Shown here in pieces: positions 12,303 through 26,517 of a stretch of 64,000 bases of DNA (its first letter is position 1; the number at the start of each line of letters is the position of its first letter). The position numbers and the translations under genes are program-made. The notes beneath the pieces are model-generated. The model saw only the letters and a program-made list of their open reading frames with translations. It did not search any database and was not told the origin of the DNA. Source of the DNA: Luzula sylvatica. Taxonomy: Eukaryota > Streptophyta > Magnoliopsida > Poales > Juncaceae. The stretch covers positions 38,492,908 to 38,556,907 of the forward strand of contig OX326959.1 of the NCBI GenBank assembly GCA_946800325.1, read 5' to 3'.

Positions 12303-15300
12303 GAAGTATTTTGCTCATTTTAGAGAACTATTTTGGTCTTTTTGAGAAAAAATGATAATTGATATTTTTGAAGGTGTTAGGCTTCAGTTTTTTTATTTTT
12401 TGCAAAAAATTGGAAAAATTGAAATTTGAATGTGTTAGTCTTCAATCTCGGAATTTTTTGAGAAAAACATGAAAAATGAAGTATTTTGCTCATTTTGGAG
12501 AACTATTTTGGACCCTTTTAGAAAAGATGATAATTGATATTTTTGAAGGTGTTAGACTTCAGGTTTTGATTTTTTGCAAAAAATAGGAAAAATTGAAATT
12601 TGTATGTGTTAGTCTTCAATCACGGAGTTTTTTGAGAAAAACATGAAAAATGAAGTATTTTGCTCATTTTGGAGAACTATTTTGGACCCTTTTAGAAAAG
12701 ATGATAATTGATATTTTTTAAGGTGTTAGCCTTCAGTTTTTGATTTTTTGCAAAAAAATGGAAAAATTGAAATTTGTATGTGTTAGTCTTCAATCACGGA
12801 ATTTTTTGAGAAAAACATGAAAAATGAAGTATTTTGCTCATTTTAGAGAACTATTTTGGTCTTTTTCAGAAAAAATGATACTTGATATTTTTTAAGGTGT
12901 TAGGCTTCAGTTTTTTATTTTTTGCAAAAAATTGGAAAAATTGAAATTAGAATGTGTTAGTCTTCAATCTCGGAATTTTTTGAGAAAAACATGAAAAATG
13001 AAGTATTTTGCTCATTTTGGAGAACTATTTTGGACCCTTTTAGAAAAGATGATAATTGATATTTTTGAAGGTGTTAGACTTCAGGTTTTGATTTTTTGCA
13101 AAAAATTGGAAAAATTGAAATTTGTATGTGTTAGTCTTCAATCACGGAATTTTTTGAGAAAATCATGAAAAATGAAGTATTTTTCTCACTTTAGAGAACT
13201 ATTTTGGTCTTTTTTAGAAAAAATGATAATTGATATTTTTGAAGGTGTTAGACTTCAGTTTTTGATTTTTTGCAAAAAATAGGAAAAATTGAAATTTGTA
13301 TGTGTTAGTCTTCAATCACGGAGTTTTTTGAGAAAAACATGAAAAATGAAGTATTTTGCTCATTTTGGAGAACTATTTTGGACCCTTTTAGAAAAGATGA
13401 TAATTGATATTTTTTAAGGTGTTAGCCTTCAATTTTTGATTTTTTGCAAAAAAATGGAAAAATTGAAATTTGTATGTGTTAGTCTTCAATCACGGAATTT
13501 TTTGAGAAAAACATGAAAAATGAAGTATTTTGCTCATTTTAGAGAACTATTTTGGTCTTTTTCAGAAAAAATGATAATTGATATTTTTTAAGGTGTTAGG
13601 CTTCAGTTTTTTATTTTTTGCAAAAAATTGGAAAAATTGAAATTTGAATGTGTTAGTCTTCAATCACGGAATTTTTTGAGAAAAACATGAAAAATGAAGT
13701 ATTTTGCTCATTTTAGAGAACTATTTTGGTCTTTTTCAGAAAAAATGATAATTGATATTTTTTAAGGTGTTAGACTTCAGTTTTTTATTTTTTGCAAAAA
13801 ATTGGAAAAATTGAAATTTGTATGTGTTAGTCTTCAATCACGGAATTTTTTGAGAAAATCATGAAAAATGAAGTATTTTGCTCATTTTAGAGAACTATTT
13901 CGTTCTTTTTTAGAAAAAATGATAATTGATATTTTTGAAGGTATTAGACTTCAGTTTTTGTTTTTTTGCAAAAAAATGGAAAAATTCAAATTTGTATGTG
14001 TTAGTCTTCAATCACGGAATTTTTTTAGAAAAACATGAAAAATGAAGTATTTTGCTCATTTTAGAGAACTATTTTGGTCTTTTTGAGAAAAAATGATAAA
14101 TGATATTTTTGAAGGTGTTAGGCTTCAGTTTTTTATTTTTTGCAAAAAATTGGAAAAATTGAAATTTGAATGTGTTAGTCTTCAATCTCGGAATTTTTTG
14201 AGAAAAACATGAAAAATGAAGTATTTTGCTCATTTTAGAGAACTATTTTGGTCTTTTTCAGAAAAAATGATAATTGATATTTTTAAAGGTGTTAGACTTC
14301 AGTTTTTGATTTTTTGCAAAAAATTGGAAAAATTGAAATTTGTATGTGTTAGTCTTCAATCAAGGAATTTTTTGAGAAAATCATGAAAAATGAAGTGTTT
14401 TGCTCATTTTAGAGAACTATTTAGGTCTTTTTTAGAAAAAATGATAATTGATATTTTTGAAGGTGTTAGACTTCAGTTTTTGATTTTATGAAAAAAATAG
14501 GAAAAATAGAAATTTGTATGTGTTAGTCTTCAATCCCGGAGTTTTTTAAGAAAAACATGAGAAATGAAGTATTTTGCTCATTTTAGAGAACTATTTTGGT
14601 CTTTTTTAGAAAAAATGATAATTGATATTTTTGAAGGTGTTAGACTTCAGTTTTTGATTTTTTGCAAAAAATAGGAAAAATAGAAATTTGTATGTGTTAG
14701 TCTTCAATCACGAAGTTTTTTGAGAAAAACATTAAAAATGAAGTATTTTGCTTATTTTAGAGAACTATTTTGGACCCTTTTAGAAAAAATTATAATTGAT
14801 ATTTTTTAAGGTGTTAGACTTCAGTTTTTGTTTTTTTGCAAAAAAATGGAAAAATTCAAATTTGTATGTGTTAGTCTTCAATCACGGAATTTTTTGAGAA
14901 AAACATGAAAAATGAAGTATTTTGCTCATTTTAGAGAACTATTTTGGTCTTTTTGAGAAAAAATGATAATTGATATTTTTTAAGGTGTTAGGCTTCAGTT
15001 TTTTATTTTTTGCAAAAAATTGGAAAAATTGAAATTTGAATGTGTTAGTCTTCAATCTCGGAATTTTTTGAGAAAAACATGAAAAATGAAGTATTTTGCT
15101 CAGTTTGGAGAACTATTTTGGACCCTTATAGAAAAGATGATAATTGATATTTTTGAAGGTGTTAGACTTCAGGTTTTGATTTTTTGCAAAAAATTGGAAA
15201 AATTGAAATTTGTATGTGTTAGTCTTCAATCACGGAATTTTTTGAGAAAATCATGAAAAATGAAGTATTTTTCTCACTTTAGAGAACTATTTTGGTCTTT

Positions 15301-17850
15301 TTTAGAAAAAATGATAATTGATATTTTTGAAGTTGTTAGACTTCAGTTTTTGATTTTTTGCAAAAAATAGGAAAAATTGAAATTTGTATGTGTTAGTCTT
15401 CAATCACGGAGTTTTTTGAGAAAAACATGAAAAATGAAGTATTTTGCTCATTTTGGAGAACTATTTTGGACCCTTTTAGAAAAGATGATAATTGATATTT
15501 TTTAAGGTGTTAGCCTTCAGTTTTTGATTTTTTGCAAAAAAATGGAAAAATTGAAATTTGTATGTGTTAGTCTTCAATCACGGAATTTTTTGAGAAAAAC
15601 ATGAAAAATGAAGTATTTTGCTCATTTTAGAGAACTATTTTGGTCTTTTTCAGAAAAAATGATAATTGATATTTTTTAAGGTGTTAGGCTTCTGTTTTTT
15701 ATTTTTTGCAAAAAATTGGAAAAATTGAAATTTGAATGTGTTAGTCTTCAATCACGGAATTTTTTGAGAAAAACATGAAAAATGAAGTATTTTGCTCATT
15801 TTAGAGAACTATTTTGGTCTTTTTCAGAAAAAATGATAATTGATATTTTTTAAGGTGTTAGACTTCAGTTTTTTATTTTTGGCAAAAAATTGGAAAAATT
15901 GAAATTTGTATGTGTTAGTCTTCAATCACGGAATTTTTTGAGAAAATCATGAAAAATGAAGTATTTTGCTCATTTTAGAGAACTATTTCGGTCTTTTTTA
16001 GAAAAAATGATAATTGATATTTTTGAAGGTGTTAGACTTCAGTTTTTGATTTTTTGCAAAAAATTGGAAAAATTGAAATTTGTATGTGTTAGTCTTCAAT
16101 CAAGGAATTTTTTGAGAAAATCATGAAAAATGAAGTATTTTGCTCATTTTAGAGAACTATTTTGGTCTTTTTTAGAAAAAATGATAATTGATATTTTTGA
16201 AGGTGTTAGACTTCAGTTTTTGATTTTATGCAAAAAATAGGAAAAATAGAAATTTGTATGTGTTAGTCTTCAATCCCGGAGTTTTTTGAGAAAAACATGA
16301 AAAATGAAGTATTTTGCTTATTTTAGAGAACTATTTTGGTCTTTTTTAGAAAAAATGATAATTGATATTTTTGAAGGTGTTAGACTTCAGTTTTTGATTT
16401 TTTGCAAAAAATAGGAAAAATAGAAATTTGTATGTGTTAGTCTTCAATCACGAAGTTTTTTGAGAAAAACATTAAAAATGAAGTATTTTGCTTATTTTAG
16501 AGAACTATTTTGGACTCTTTTAGAAAAAATTTAAATTGATATTTTTTAAGGTGTTAGACTTCAGTTTTTATTTTTTTGCAAAAAAATTGAAAAATTCAAA
16601 TTTGTATGTGTTAGTCTTCAATCACGGAATTTTTTGAGAAAAACATTAAAAATGAAGTATTTTGCTCATTTTAGAGAACTATTTTGGTCTTTTTCAGAAA
16701 AAATGATAATTGATATTTTTTAAGGTGTTAGGCTTCAGTTTTTTATTTTTTGCAAAAAATTGGAAAAATTGAAATTTGAATGTGTTAGTCTTCAATCACG
16801 GAATTTTTTGAGAAAAACATGAAAAATGAAGTATTTTGCTCATTTTAGAGAACTATTTTGGTCTTTTTCAGAAAAAATGATAATTGATATTTTTGAAGGT
16901 GTTAGACTTCAGTTTTTTATTTTTAGCAAAAAATTGGAAAAATTGAAATTTGTATGTGTTAGTCTTCAATCACGGAATTTTTTGAGAAAATCATGAAAAA
17001 TGAAGTATTTTGCTCATTTTGGAGAACTATTTTGGTCTTTTTAAGAAAAAATGATAATTGATATTTTTTAAGGTGTTAGACTTCAGTTTTTGATTTTTTG
17101 CAAAAAATTGGAAAAATTGAAATTTGTATGTGTTAGTCTTCAATCAAGGAATTTTTTTAGAAAATCATGAAAAATGAAGTATTTTGCTCATTTTAGAGAA
17201 CTATTTTGGTCTTTTTCAGAAAAAATGATAATTGATATTTTTGAAGGTGTTAGACTTCAGTTTTTGATTTAATGCCAAAAATAGGAAAAATAGAAATTTG
17301 TATGTGTTAGTCTTCAATCACGGAGTTTTTTGAGAAAAACATGAAAAATGAAGTATTTTGCTCATTTTGGAGAACTATTTTGGACCCTTTTAGAAAAAAT
17401 GATAATTGATATTTTTGAAGGTGTTAGACTTCAGTTTTTGATTTTTTGCAAAAAATAGGAAAAATAGAAATTTGTATGTGTTAGTCTTGAATCACGAAGT
17501 TTTTTGAGAAAAACATTAAAAATGAAGTATTTTGCTTATTTTACAGAACTATTTTGGACTCTTTTAGAAAAAATTATAATTGATATTTTTTAAGGTGTTA
17601 GACTTCAGTTTTTGTTTTTTTGCAAAAAAATGGAAAAATTCAAATTTGTATGTGTTAGTCTTCAATTACGGAATTTTTTGAGAAAAACATGAAAATTGAA
17701 GTATTTTGCTCATTTTAGAGAACTATTTTGGTCTTTTTGAGAAAAAATGATAATTGATATTTTTGACGGTGTTAGGCTTCAGTTTTTTATTTTTTGCAAA
17801 AAATTGGAAAAATTGAAATTTGAATGTGTTAGTCTTCAATCTCGGAATTT
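12303..17850 (+). repeat. 31-monomer higher-order repeat, copy 2
   Basis: Same order as copy 1, with private changes: GATACTTGAT at 12,877, CTTCAATTTTTG near 13,427, GTATTAGAC at 13,952, AATGCCAAAA at 17,271 and CAATTACGG near 17,665. It lacks the GATCT and GGGTTC variants of the 19-monomer copies A and B. The match with copy 1 ends near 17,850, where CTCGGAATTTTTTTAG joins a block related to 1.1 kb. Confidence 0.88.
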
Positions 17851-20230
17851 TTTTAGAAAATCATGAAAAATGAAGTATTTTGCTCATTTTAGAGAACTAT
17901 TTTGGCCTTTTTTAGAAAAATGATAATTGATATTTTTGAAGGAGTTAGACTTCAGGTTTTGATTTTTTGCAAAAAATTGGAAAAATTGAAATTTGTATGT
18001 GTTAGTCTTCAATCACGGAATTTTTTGAGAAAATCATGAAAAATGAAGTATTTTTCTCATTTTAGAGAACTATTTTGGTCTTTTTTAGAAAAAATGATAA
18101 TTGATATTTTTGAAGGTGTTAGACTTCAGTTTTTGATTTTTTGCAAAAAATAGGAAAAATTGAAATTTGTATGTGTTAGTCTTCAATCACGGAGTTTTTT
18201 GAGAAAAACATGAAAAATAAAGTATTTTGCTCATTTTGGAGAACTATTTTGGACCCTTTTAGAAAAAATGATAATTGATATTTTTTAAGGTGTTAGACTT
18301 CAGTTTTTGATTTTTTGCAAAAAAATGGAAAAATTGAAATTTGTATGTGTTAGTCTTCAATCACGGAATTTTTTGAGAAAAACATGAAAAATGAAGTATT
18401 TTGCTCATTTTAGAGAACTATTTTGGTCTTTTAGAGAAAAAATGATAATTGATATTTTTGAAGGTGTTACACTTCAGTTTTTGATTTTTTGCAAAAAATT
18501 GGAAAAATTGAAATTTGTATGTGTTAGTCTTCAATCAAGGAATTTTTTGAGAAAATCATGAAAAATGAAGTGTTTTGCTCATTTTAGAGAACTATTTTGG
18601 TCTTTTTTAGAAAAAATGATAATTGATATTTTTGAAGGTGTTAGACTTCAGTTTTTGATTTTATGAAAAAAATAGGAAAAATAGAAATTTGTATGTGTTA
18701 GTCTTCAATCCCGGAGTTTTTTAAGAAAAACATGAGAAATGAAGTATTTTGCTCATTTTAGAGAACTATTTTGGTCTTTTTTAGAAAAAATGATAATTGA
18801 TATTTTTGAAGGTGTTAGACTTCAGTTTTTGATTTTTTGCAAAAAATAGGAAAAATAGAAATTTGTATGTGTTAGTCTTCAATCACGAAGTTTTTTGAGA
18901 AAAACATTAAAAATGAAGTATTTTGCTTATTTTAGAGAACTATTTTGGACTCTTTTAGAAAAAATTATAATTGATATTTTTTAAGGTGTTAGACTTCAGT
19001 TTTTGTTTTTTTGCAAAAAAATGGAAAAATTCAAATTTGTATGTGTTAGTCTTCAATCACGGAATTTTTTGAGAAAAACATGAAAAATGAAGTATTTTGC
19101 TCATTTTAGAGAACTATTTTGGTCTTTTTGAGAAAAAATGATAAATGATATTTTTGAAGGTGTTAGGCTTCAGTTTTTTATTTTTTGCAAAAAATTGGAA
19201 AAATTGAAATTTGAATGTGTTAGTCTTCAATCTCGGAATTTTTTGAGAAAAACATGAAAAATGAAGTATTTTGCTCATTTTAGAGAACTATTTTGGTCTT
19301 TTTCAGAAAAAATGATAATTGATATTTTTGAAGGTGTTAGACTTCAGTTTTTGATTTTTTGCAAAAAATTGGAAAAATTGAAATTTGTATGTGTTAGTCT
19401 TCAATCAAGGAATTTTTTGAGAAAATCATGAAAAATGAAGTGTTTTGCTCATTTTAGAGAACTATTTAGGTCTTTTTTAGAAAAAATGATAATTGATATT
19501 TTTGAAGGTGTTAGACTTCAGTTTTTGATTTTATGAAAAAAATAGGAAAAATAGAAATTTGTATGTGTTAGTCTTCAATCCCGGAGTTTTTTAAGAAAAA
19601 CATGAGAAATGAAGTATTTTGCTCATTTTAGAGAACTATTTTGGTCTTTTTTAGAAAAAATGATAATTGATATTTTTGAAGGTGTTAGACTTCAGTTTTT
19701 GATTTTTTGCAAAAAATAGGAAAAATAGAAATTTGTATGTGTTAGTCTTCAATCACGAAGTTTTTTGAGAAAAACATTAAAAATGAAGTATTTTGCTTAT
19801 TTTAGAGAACTATTTTGGACTCTTTTAGAAAAAATTATAATTGATATTTTTTAAGGTGTTAGACTTCAGTTTTTGTTTTTTTGCAAAAAAATGGAAAAAT
19901 TCAAATTTGTATGTGTTAGTCTTCAATCACGGAATTTTTTGAGAAAAACATGAAAAATGAAGTATTTTGCTCATTTTAGAGAACTATTTTGGTCTTTTTG
20001 AGAAAAAATGATAATTGATATTTTTGAAGGTGTTAGGCTTCAGTTTTTTATTTTTTGCAAAAAATTGGAAAAATTGAAATTTGAATGTGTTAGTCTTCAA
20101 TCTCGGAATTTTTTGAGAAAAACATGAAAAATGAAGTATTTTGCTCATTTTGGAGAACTATTTTGGACCCTTTTAGAAAAGATGATAATTGATATTTTTG
20201 AAGGTGTTAGACTTCAGGTTTTGATTTTTT
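17842..20230 (+). repeat. Right copy of the 1.1-3.9 kb segment
   Basis: See the left copy. It matches at 16,711 bp offset up to about 18,425 and at 16,363 bp (then 16,358 bp) after that. It includes a five-monomer unit at 18,464-19,333 repeated at 19,334 to about 20,150. It is shortened by two monomers and lacks the 5-bp patch of the left copy. Confidence 0.8.
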
Positions 20231-21087
20231 GCAAAAAATTGGAAAAATTGAAATTTGTATGTGTTAGTCTTCAATCACGGAATTTTTTGAGAAAATAATG
20301 AAAAATGAAGTATTTTTCTCACTTTAGAGAACTATTTTGGTCTTTTTTAGAAAAAATGATAATTGATATTTTTGAAGGTGTTAGACTTCAGTTTTTGATT
20401 TTTTGCAAAAAATAGGAAAAATTGAAATTTGTATGTGTTAGTCTTCAATCACGGAGTTTTTTGAGAAAAACATGAAAAATGAAGTATTTTGCTCATTTTG
20501 GAGAACTATTTTGGACCCTTTTAGAAAAGATGATAATTGATATTTTTTAAGGTGTTAGCCTTCAGTTTTTGATTTTTTGCAAAAAAATGGAAAAATTGAA
20601 ATTTGTATGTGTTAGTCTTCAATCACGGAATTTTTTGAGAAAAACATGAAAAATGAAGTATTTTGCTCATTTTAGAGAACTATTTTGGTCTTTTTCAGAA
20701 AAAATGATAATTGATATTTTTTAAGGTGTTAGGCTTCAGTTTTTTATTTTTTGCAAAAAATTGGAAAAATTGAAATTTGAATGTGTTAGTCTTCAATCAC
20801 GGAATTTTTTGAGAAAAACATGAAAAATGAAGTATTTTGCTCATTTTAGAGAACTATTTTGGTCTTTTTCAGAAAAAATGATAATTGATATTTTTTAAGG
20901 TGTTAAACTTCAGTTTTTTATTTTTTGCAAAAAATTGGAAAAATTGAAATTTGTATGTGTTAGTCTTCAATCACGGAATTTTTTGAGAAAATCATGAAAA
21001 ATGAAGTATTTTGCTCATTTTAGAGAACTATTTCGGTCTTTTTTAGAAAAAATGATAATTGATATTTTTGAAGGTGTTAGACTTCAG
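19000..21087 (+). repeat. 12-monomer (2,088 bp) higher-order repeat, family 1, copy 1
   Basis: From about 19,000 variants recur exactly 2,088 bp later (12 x 174), for example GATAAATGAT near 19,138 and about 21,226. It is less similar to copy 2 than copy 2 is to copy 3. It overlaps the five-monomer duplication, showing nested duplication. Confidence 0.8.
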
Positions 21088-23175
21088 TTTTTGTTTTTTT
21101 GCAAAAAAATGGAAAAATTCAAATTTGTATGTGTTAGTCTTCAATCACGGAAATTTTTGAGAAAAACATGAAAAATGAAGTATTTTGCTCATTTTAGAGA
21201 ACTATTTTGGTCTTTTTGTGAAAAAATGATAAATGATATTTTTGAAGGTGTTAGGCTTCAGTTTTTTATTTTTTGAAAAAAATTGGAAAAATTGAAATTT
21301 GAATGTGTTAGTCTTGAATCTCGGAATTTTTTGAGAAAAACATGAAAAATGAAGTATTTTGCTCATTTTAGAGAACTATTTTGGTCTTTTTCAGAAAAAA
21401 TGATAATTGATATTTTTGAAGGTGTTAGACTTCAGTTTTTGATTTTTTGCAAAAAATTGGAAAAATTGAAATTTGTATGTGTTAGTCTTCAATCAAGGAA
21501 TTTTTTGAGAAAATCATGAAAAATGAAGTGTTTTGCTCATTTTAGAGAACTATTTAGGTCTTTTTTAGAAAAAATGATAATTGATATTTTTGAAGGTGTT
21601 AGACTTCAGTTTTTGATTTTATGAAAAAAATAGGAAAAATAGAAATTTGTATGTGTTAGTCTTCAATCCCGGAGTTTTTTAAGAAAAACATGAGAAATGA
21701 AGTATTTTGCTCATTTTAGAGAACTATTTTGGTCTTTTTTAGAAAAAATGATAATTGATATTTTTGAAGGTGTTAGACTTCTGTTTTTGATTTTTTGCAA
21801 AAAATAGGAAAAATAGAAATTTGTATGTGTTAGTCTTCAATCACGAAGTTTTTTGAGAAAAACATTAAAAATGAAGTATTTTGCTTATTTTAGAGAACTA
21901 TTTTGGACTCTTTTAGAAAAAATTATAATTGATATTTTTTAAGGTGTTAGACTTCAGTTTTTGTTTTTTTGCAAAAAAATGGAAAAATTCAAATTTGTAT
22001 GTGTTAGTCTTCAATCACGGAATTTTTTGAGAAAAACATGAAAAATGAAGTATTTTGCTCATTTTAGAGAACTATTTTGGTCTTTTTGAGAAAAAATGAT
22101 AATTGATATTTTTGAAGGTGTTAGGCTTCAGTTTTTTATTTTTTGCAAAAAATTGGAAAAATTGAAATTTGAATGTGTTAGTCTTCAATCTCGGAATTTT
22201 TTGAGAAAAACATGAAAAATGAAGTATTTTGCTCATTTTGGAGAACTATTTTGGACCCTTTTAGAAAAGATGATAATTGATATTTTTGAAGGTGTTAGAC
22301 TTCAGGTTTAGATTTTTTGCAAAAAATTGGAAAAATTGAAATTTGTATGTGTTAGTCTTCAATCACGGAATTTTTTGAGAAAATAATGAAAAATGAAGTA
22401 TTTTTCTCACTTTAGAGAACTATTTTGGTCTTTTTTAGAAAAAATGATAATTGATATTTTTGAAGGTGTTAGACTTCAGTTTTTGATTTTTTGCAAAAAA
22501 TAGGAAAAATTGAAATTTGTATGTGTTAGTCTTCAATCACGGAGTTTTTTGAGAAAAACATGAAAAATGAAGTATTTTGCTCATTTTGGAGAACTATTTT
22601 GGACCCTTTTAGAAAAGATGATAATTGATATTTTTTAAGGTGTTAGCCTTCAGTTTTTGATTTTTTGCAAAAAAATGGAAAAATTGAAATTTGTATGTGT
22701 TAGTCTTCAATCACGGAATTTTTTGAGAAAAACATGAAAAATGAAGTATTTTGCTCATTTTAGAGAACTATTTTGGTCTTTTTCAGAAAAAATGATAATT
22801 GATATTTTTTAAGGTGTTAGGCTTCAGTTTTTTATTTTTTGCAAAAAATTGGAAAAATTGAAATTTGAATGTGTTAGTCTTCAATCACGGAATTTTTTGA
22901 GAAAAACATGAAAAATGAAGTATTTTGCTCATTTTAGAGAACTATTTTGGTCTTTTTCAGAAAAAATGATAATTGATATTTTTTAAGGTGTTAAACTTCA
23001 GTGTTTTATTTTTTGCAAAAAATTGGAAAAATTGAAATTTGTATGTGTTAGTCTTCAATCACGGAATTTTTTGAGAAAATCATGAAAAATGAAGTATTTT
23101 GCTCATTTTAGAGAACTATTTCGGTCTTTTTTAGAAAAAATGATAATTGATATTTTTGAAGGTGTTAGACTTCAG
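21088..23175 (+). repeat. 12-monomer higher-order repeat, family 1, copy 2
   Basis: Private markers GTCTTGAATC (21,311), TTTTTGAAAAAAATTGG (about 21,271) and GACTTCTGTTTTTG (about 21,776) recur exactly 2,088 bp later. GAAAATAATG (20,291) in copy 1 recurs at 22,379. No net indel separates copies 2 and 3. Confidence 0.92.
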
Positions 23176-24950
23176 TTTTTGTTTTTTTGCAAAAAAATGG
23201 AAAAATTCAAATTTGTATGTGTTAGTCTTCAATCACGGAATTTTTTGAGAAAAACATGAAAAATGAAGTATTTTGCTCATTTTAGAGAACTATTTTGGTC
23301 TTTTTGAGAAAAAATGATAAATGATATTTTTGAAGGTGTTAGGCTTCAGTTTTTTATTTTTTGAAAAAAATTGGAAAAATTGAAATTTGAATGTGTTAGT
23401 CTTGAATCTCGGAATTTTTTGAGAAAAACATGAAAAATGAAGTACTTTGCTCATTTTAGAGAACTATTTTGGTCTTTTTCAGAAAAAATGATAATTGATA
23501 TTTTTGAAGGTGTTAGACTTCAGTTTTTGATTTTTTGCAAAAAATTGGAAAAATTGAAATTTGTATGTGTTAGTCTTCAATCAAGGAATTTTTTGAGAAA
23601 ATCATGAAAAATGAAGTGTTTTGCTCATTTTAGAGAACTATTTAGGTCTTTTTTAGAAAAAATGATAATTGATATTTTTGAAGGTGTTAGACTTCAGTTT
23701 TTGATTTTATGAAAAAAATAGGAAAAATAGAAATTTGTATGTGTTAGTCTTCAATCCCGGAGTTTTTTAAGAAAAACATGAGAAATGAAGTATTTTGCTC
23801 ATTTTAGAGAACTATTTTGGTCTTTTTTAGAAAAAATGATAATTGATATTTTTGAAGGTGTTAGACTTCTGTTTTTGATTTTTTGCAAAAAATAGGAAAA
23901 ATAGAAATTTGTATGTGTTAGTCTTCAATCACGAAGTTTTTTGAGAAAAACATTAAAAATGAAGTATTTTGCTTATTTTAGAGAACTATTTTGGACTCTT
24001 TTAGAAAAAATTATAATTGATATTTTTTAAGGTGTTAGACTTCAGTTTTTGTTTTTTTGCAAAAAAATGGAAAAATTCAAATTTGTATGTGTTAGTCTTC
24101 AATCACGGAATTTTTTGAGAAAAACATGAAAAATGAAGTATTTTGCTCATTTTAGAGAACTATTTTGGTCTTTTTGAGAAAAAATGATAATTGATATTTT
24201 TGAAGGTGTTAGGCTTCAGTTTTTTATTTTTTGCAAAAAATTGGAAAAATTGAAATTTGAATGTGTTAGTCTTCAATCTCGGAATTTTTTGAGAAAAACA
24301 TGAAAAATGAAGTATTTTGCTCATTTTGGAGAACTATTTTGGACCCTTTTAGAAAAGATGATAATTGATATTTTTGAAGGTGTTAGACTTCAGGTTTTGA
24401 TTTTTTGCAAAAAATTGGAAAAATTGAAATTTGTATGTGTTAGTCTTCAATCACGGAATTTTTTGAGAAAATCATGAAAAATGAAGTATTTTTCTCACTT
24501 TAGAGAAATATTTTGGTCTTTTTTAGAAAAAATGATAATTGATATTTTTGAAGGTGTTAGACTTCAGTTTTTGATTTTTTGCAAAAAATAGGAAAAATTG
24601 AAATTTGTATGTGTTAGTCTTCAATCACGGAGTTTTTTGAGAAAAACATGAAAAATGAAGTATTTTGCTCATTTTGGAGAACTATTTTGGACCCTTTTAG
24701 AAAAGATGATAATTGATATTTTTTAAGGTGTTAGCCTTCAGTTTTTGATTTTTTGCAAAAAAATGGAAAAATTGAAATTTGTATGTGTTAGTCTTCAATC
24801 AGGGAATTTTTTGAGAAAAACATGAAAAATGAAGTATTTTGCTCATTTTAGAGAACTATTTTGGTCTTTTTCAGAAAAAATGATAATTGATATTTTTTAA
24901 GGTGTTAGGCTTCAGTTTTTTATTTTTTGCAAAAAATTGGAAAAATTGAA
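23176..24950 (+). repeat. 12-monomer higher-order repeat, family 1, copy 3 (partial)
   Basis: Carries the copy 2 markers at GTCTTGAATC (23,399) and the TTCTG variant (23,869). Correspondence is lost near 24,955, where GTATG replaces GAATG, so about 10 of 12 monomers are present. It runs into the next 12-monomer family, with which it overlaps. Confidence 0.85.
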
Positions 24951-26517
24951 ATTTGTATGTGTTAGTCTTCAATCACGGAATTTTTTGAGAAAATCATGAA
25001 AAATGAAGTATTTTGCTCATTTTAGAGAACTATTTCGGTCTTTTTTAGAAAAAATGATAATTGATATTTTTGAAGGTGTTAGACTTCAGTTTTTGATTTT
25101 TTGCAAAAAATTGGAAAAATTGAAATTTGTATGTGTTAGTCTTCAATCAAGGAATTTTTTGAGAAAATCATGAAAAATGAAGTATTTTGCTCATTTTAGA
25201 GAACTATTTTGGTCTTTTTTAGAAAAAATGATAATTGATATTTTTGAAGGTGTTAGACTTCAGTTTTTGATTTTATGCAAAAAATAGGAAAAATAGAAAT
25301 TTGTATGTGTTAGTCTTCAATCCCGGAGTTTTTTGAGAAAAACATGAAAAATGAAGTATTTTGCTTATTTTAGAGAACTATTTTGGTCTTTTTTAGAAAA
25401 AATGATAATTGATATTTTTGAAGGTGTTAGACTTCAGTTTTTGATTTTTTGCAAAAAATAGGAAAAATAGAAATTTGTATGTGTTAGTCTTCAATCACGA
25501 AGTTTTTTGAGAAAAACATTAAAAATGAAGTATTTTGCTTATTTTAGAGAACTATTTTGGACCCTTTTAGAAAAAATTATAATTGATATTTTTTAAGGTG
25601 TTAGACTTCAGTTTTTGTTTTTTTGCAAAAAAATTGAAAAATTCAAATTTGTATGTGTTAGTCTTCAATCACGGAATTTTTTGAGAAAAACATTAAAAAT
25701 GAAGTATTTTTCTCATTTTAGAGAACTATTTTGGTCTTTTTCAGAAAAAATGATAATTGATATTTTTTAATGTGTTAGGCTTCAGTTTTTTATTTTTTGC
25801 AAAAAATTGGAAAAATTGAAATTTGAATGTGTTAGTCTTCAATCACGGAATTTTTTGAGAAAAACATGAAAAATGAAGTATTTTGCTCATTTTAGAGAAC
25901 TATTTTGGTCTTTTTCAGAAAAAATGATAATTGATATTTTTGAAGGTGTTAGACTTCAGTTTTTTATTTTTTGCAAAAAATTGGAAAAATTGAAATTTGT
26001 ATGTGTTAGTCTTCAATCACGGAATTTTTTGAGAAAATCATGAAAAATGAAGTATTTTGCTAATTTTGGAGAACTATTTTGGTCTTTTTAAGAAAAAATG
26101 ATAATTGATATTTTTTGAGGTGTTAGACTTCAGTTTTTGTTTTTTTGCAAAAAAATGGAAAAATTCAAATTTGTATGTGTTAGTCTTCAATCAAGGAATT
26201 TTTTTAGAAAATCATGAAAAATGAAGTATTTTGCTCATTTTAGAGAACTATTTTGGTCTTTTTCAGAAAAAATGATAATTGATATTTTTGAAGGTGTTAG
26301 ACTTCAGTTTTTTATTTTTTGCAAAAAATTGGAAAAATTGAAATTTGAATGTGTTAGTCTTCAATCTCGGAATTTTTTGAGAAAAACATGAAAAATGAAG
26401 TATTTTGCTCATTTTGGAGAACTATTTTGGACCCTTTTAGAAAAAATGATAATTGATATTTTTGAAGGTGTTAGACTTCAGTTTTTGATTTTTTGCAAAA
26501 AATAGGAAAAATAGAAA
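24430..26517 (+). repeat. 12-monomer higher-order repeat, family 2, copy 1
   Basis: Private markers CAGGGAATT (24,800) and TTTTTTAATGTGTTAGG (about 25,764) recur 2,088 bp later. Its interior (about 25.0-26.1 kb) matches the 12-monomer part of the 31-monomer unit: the GCAAAAAAATTGAAAAATTC variant at about 25,625 also occurs near 11,184, which is 83 monomers earlier. Confidence 0.85.
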
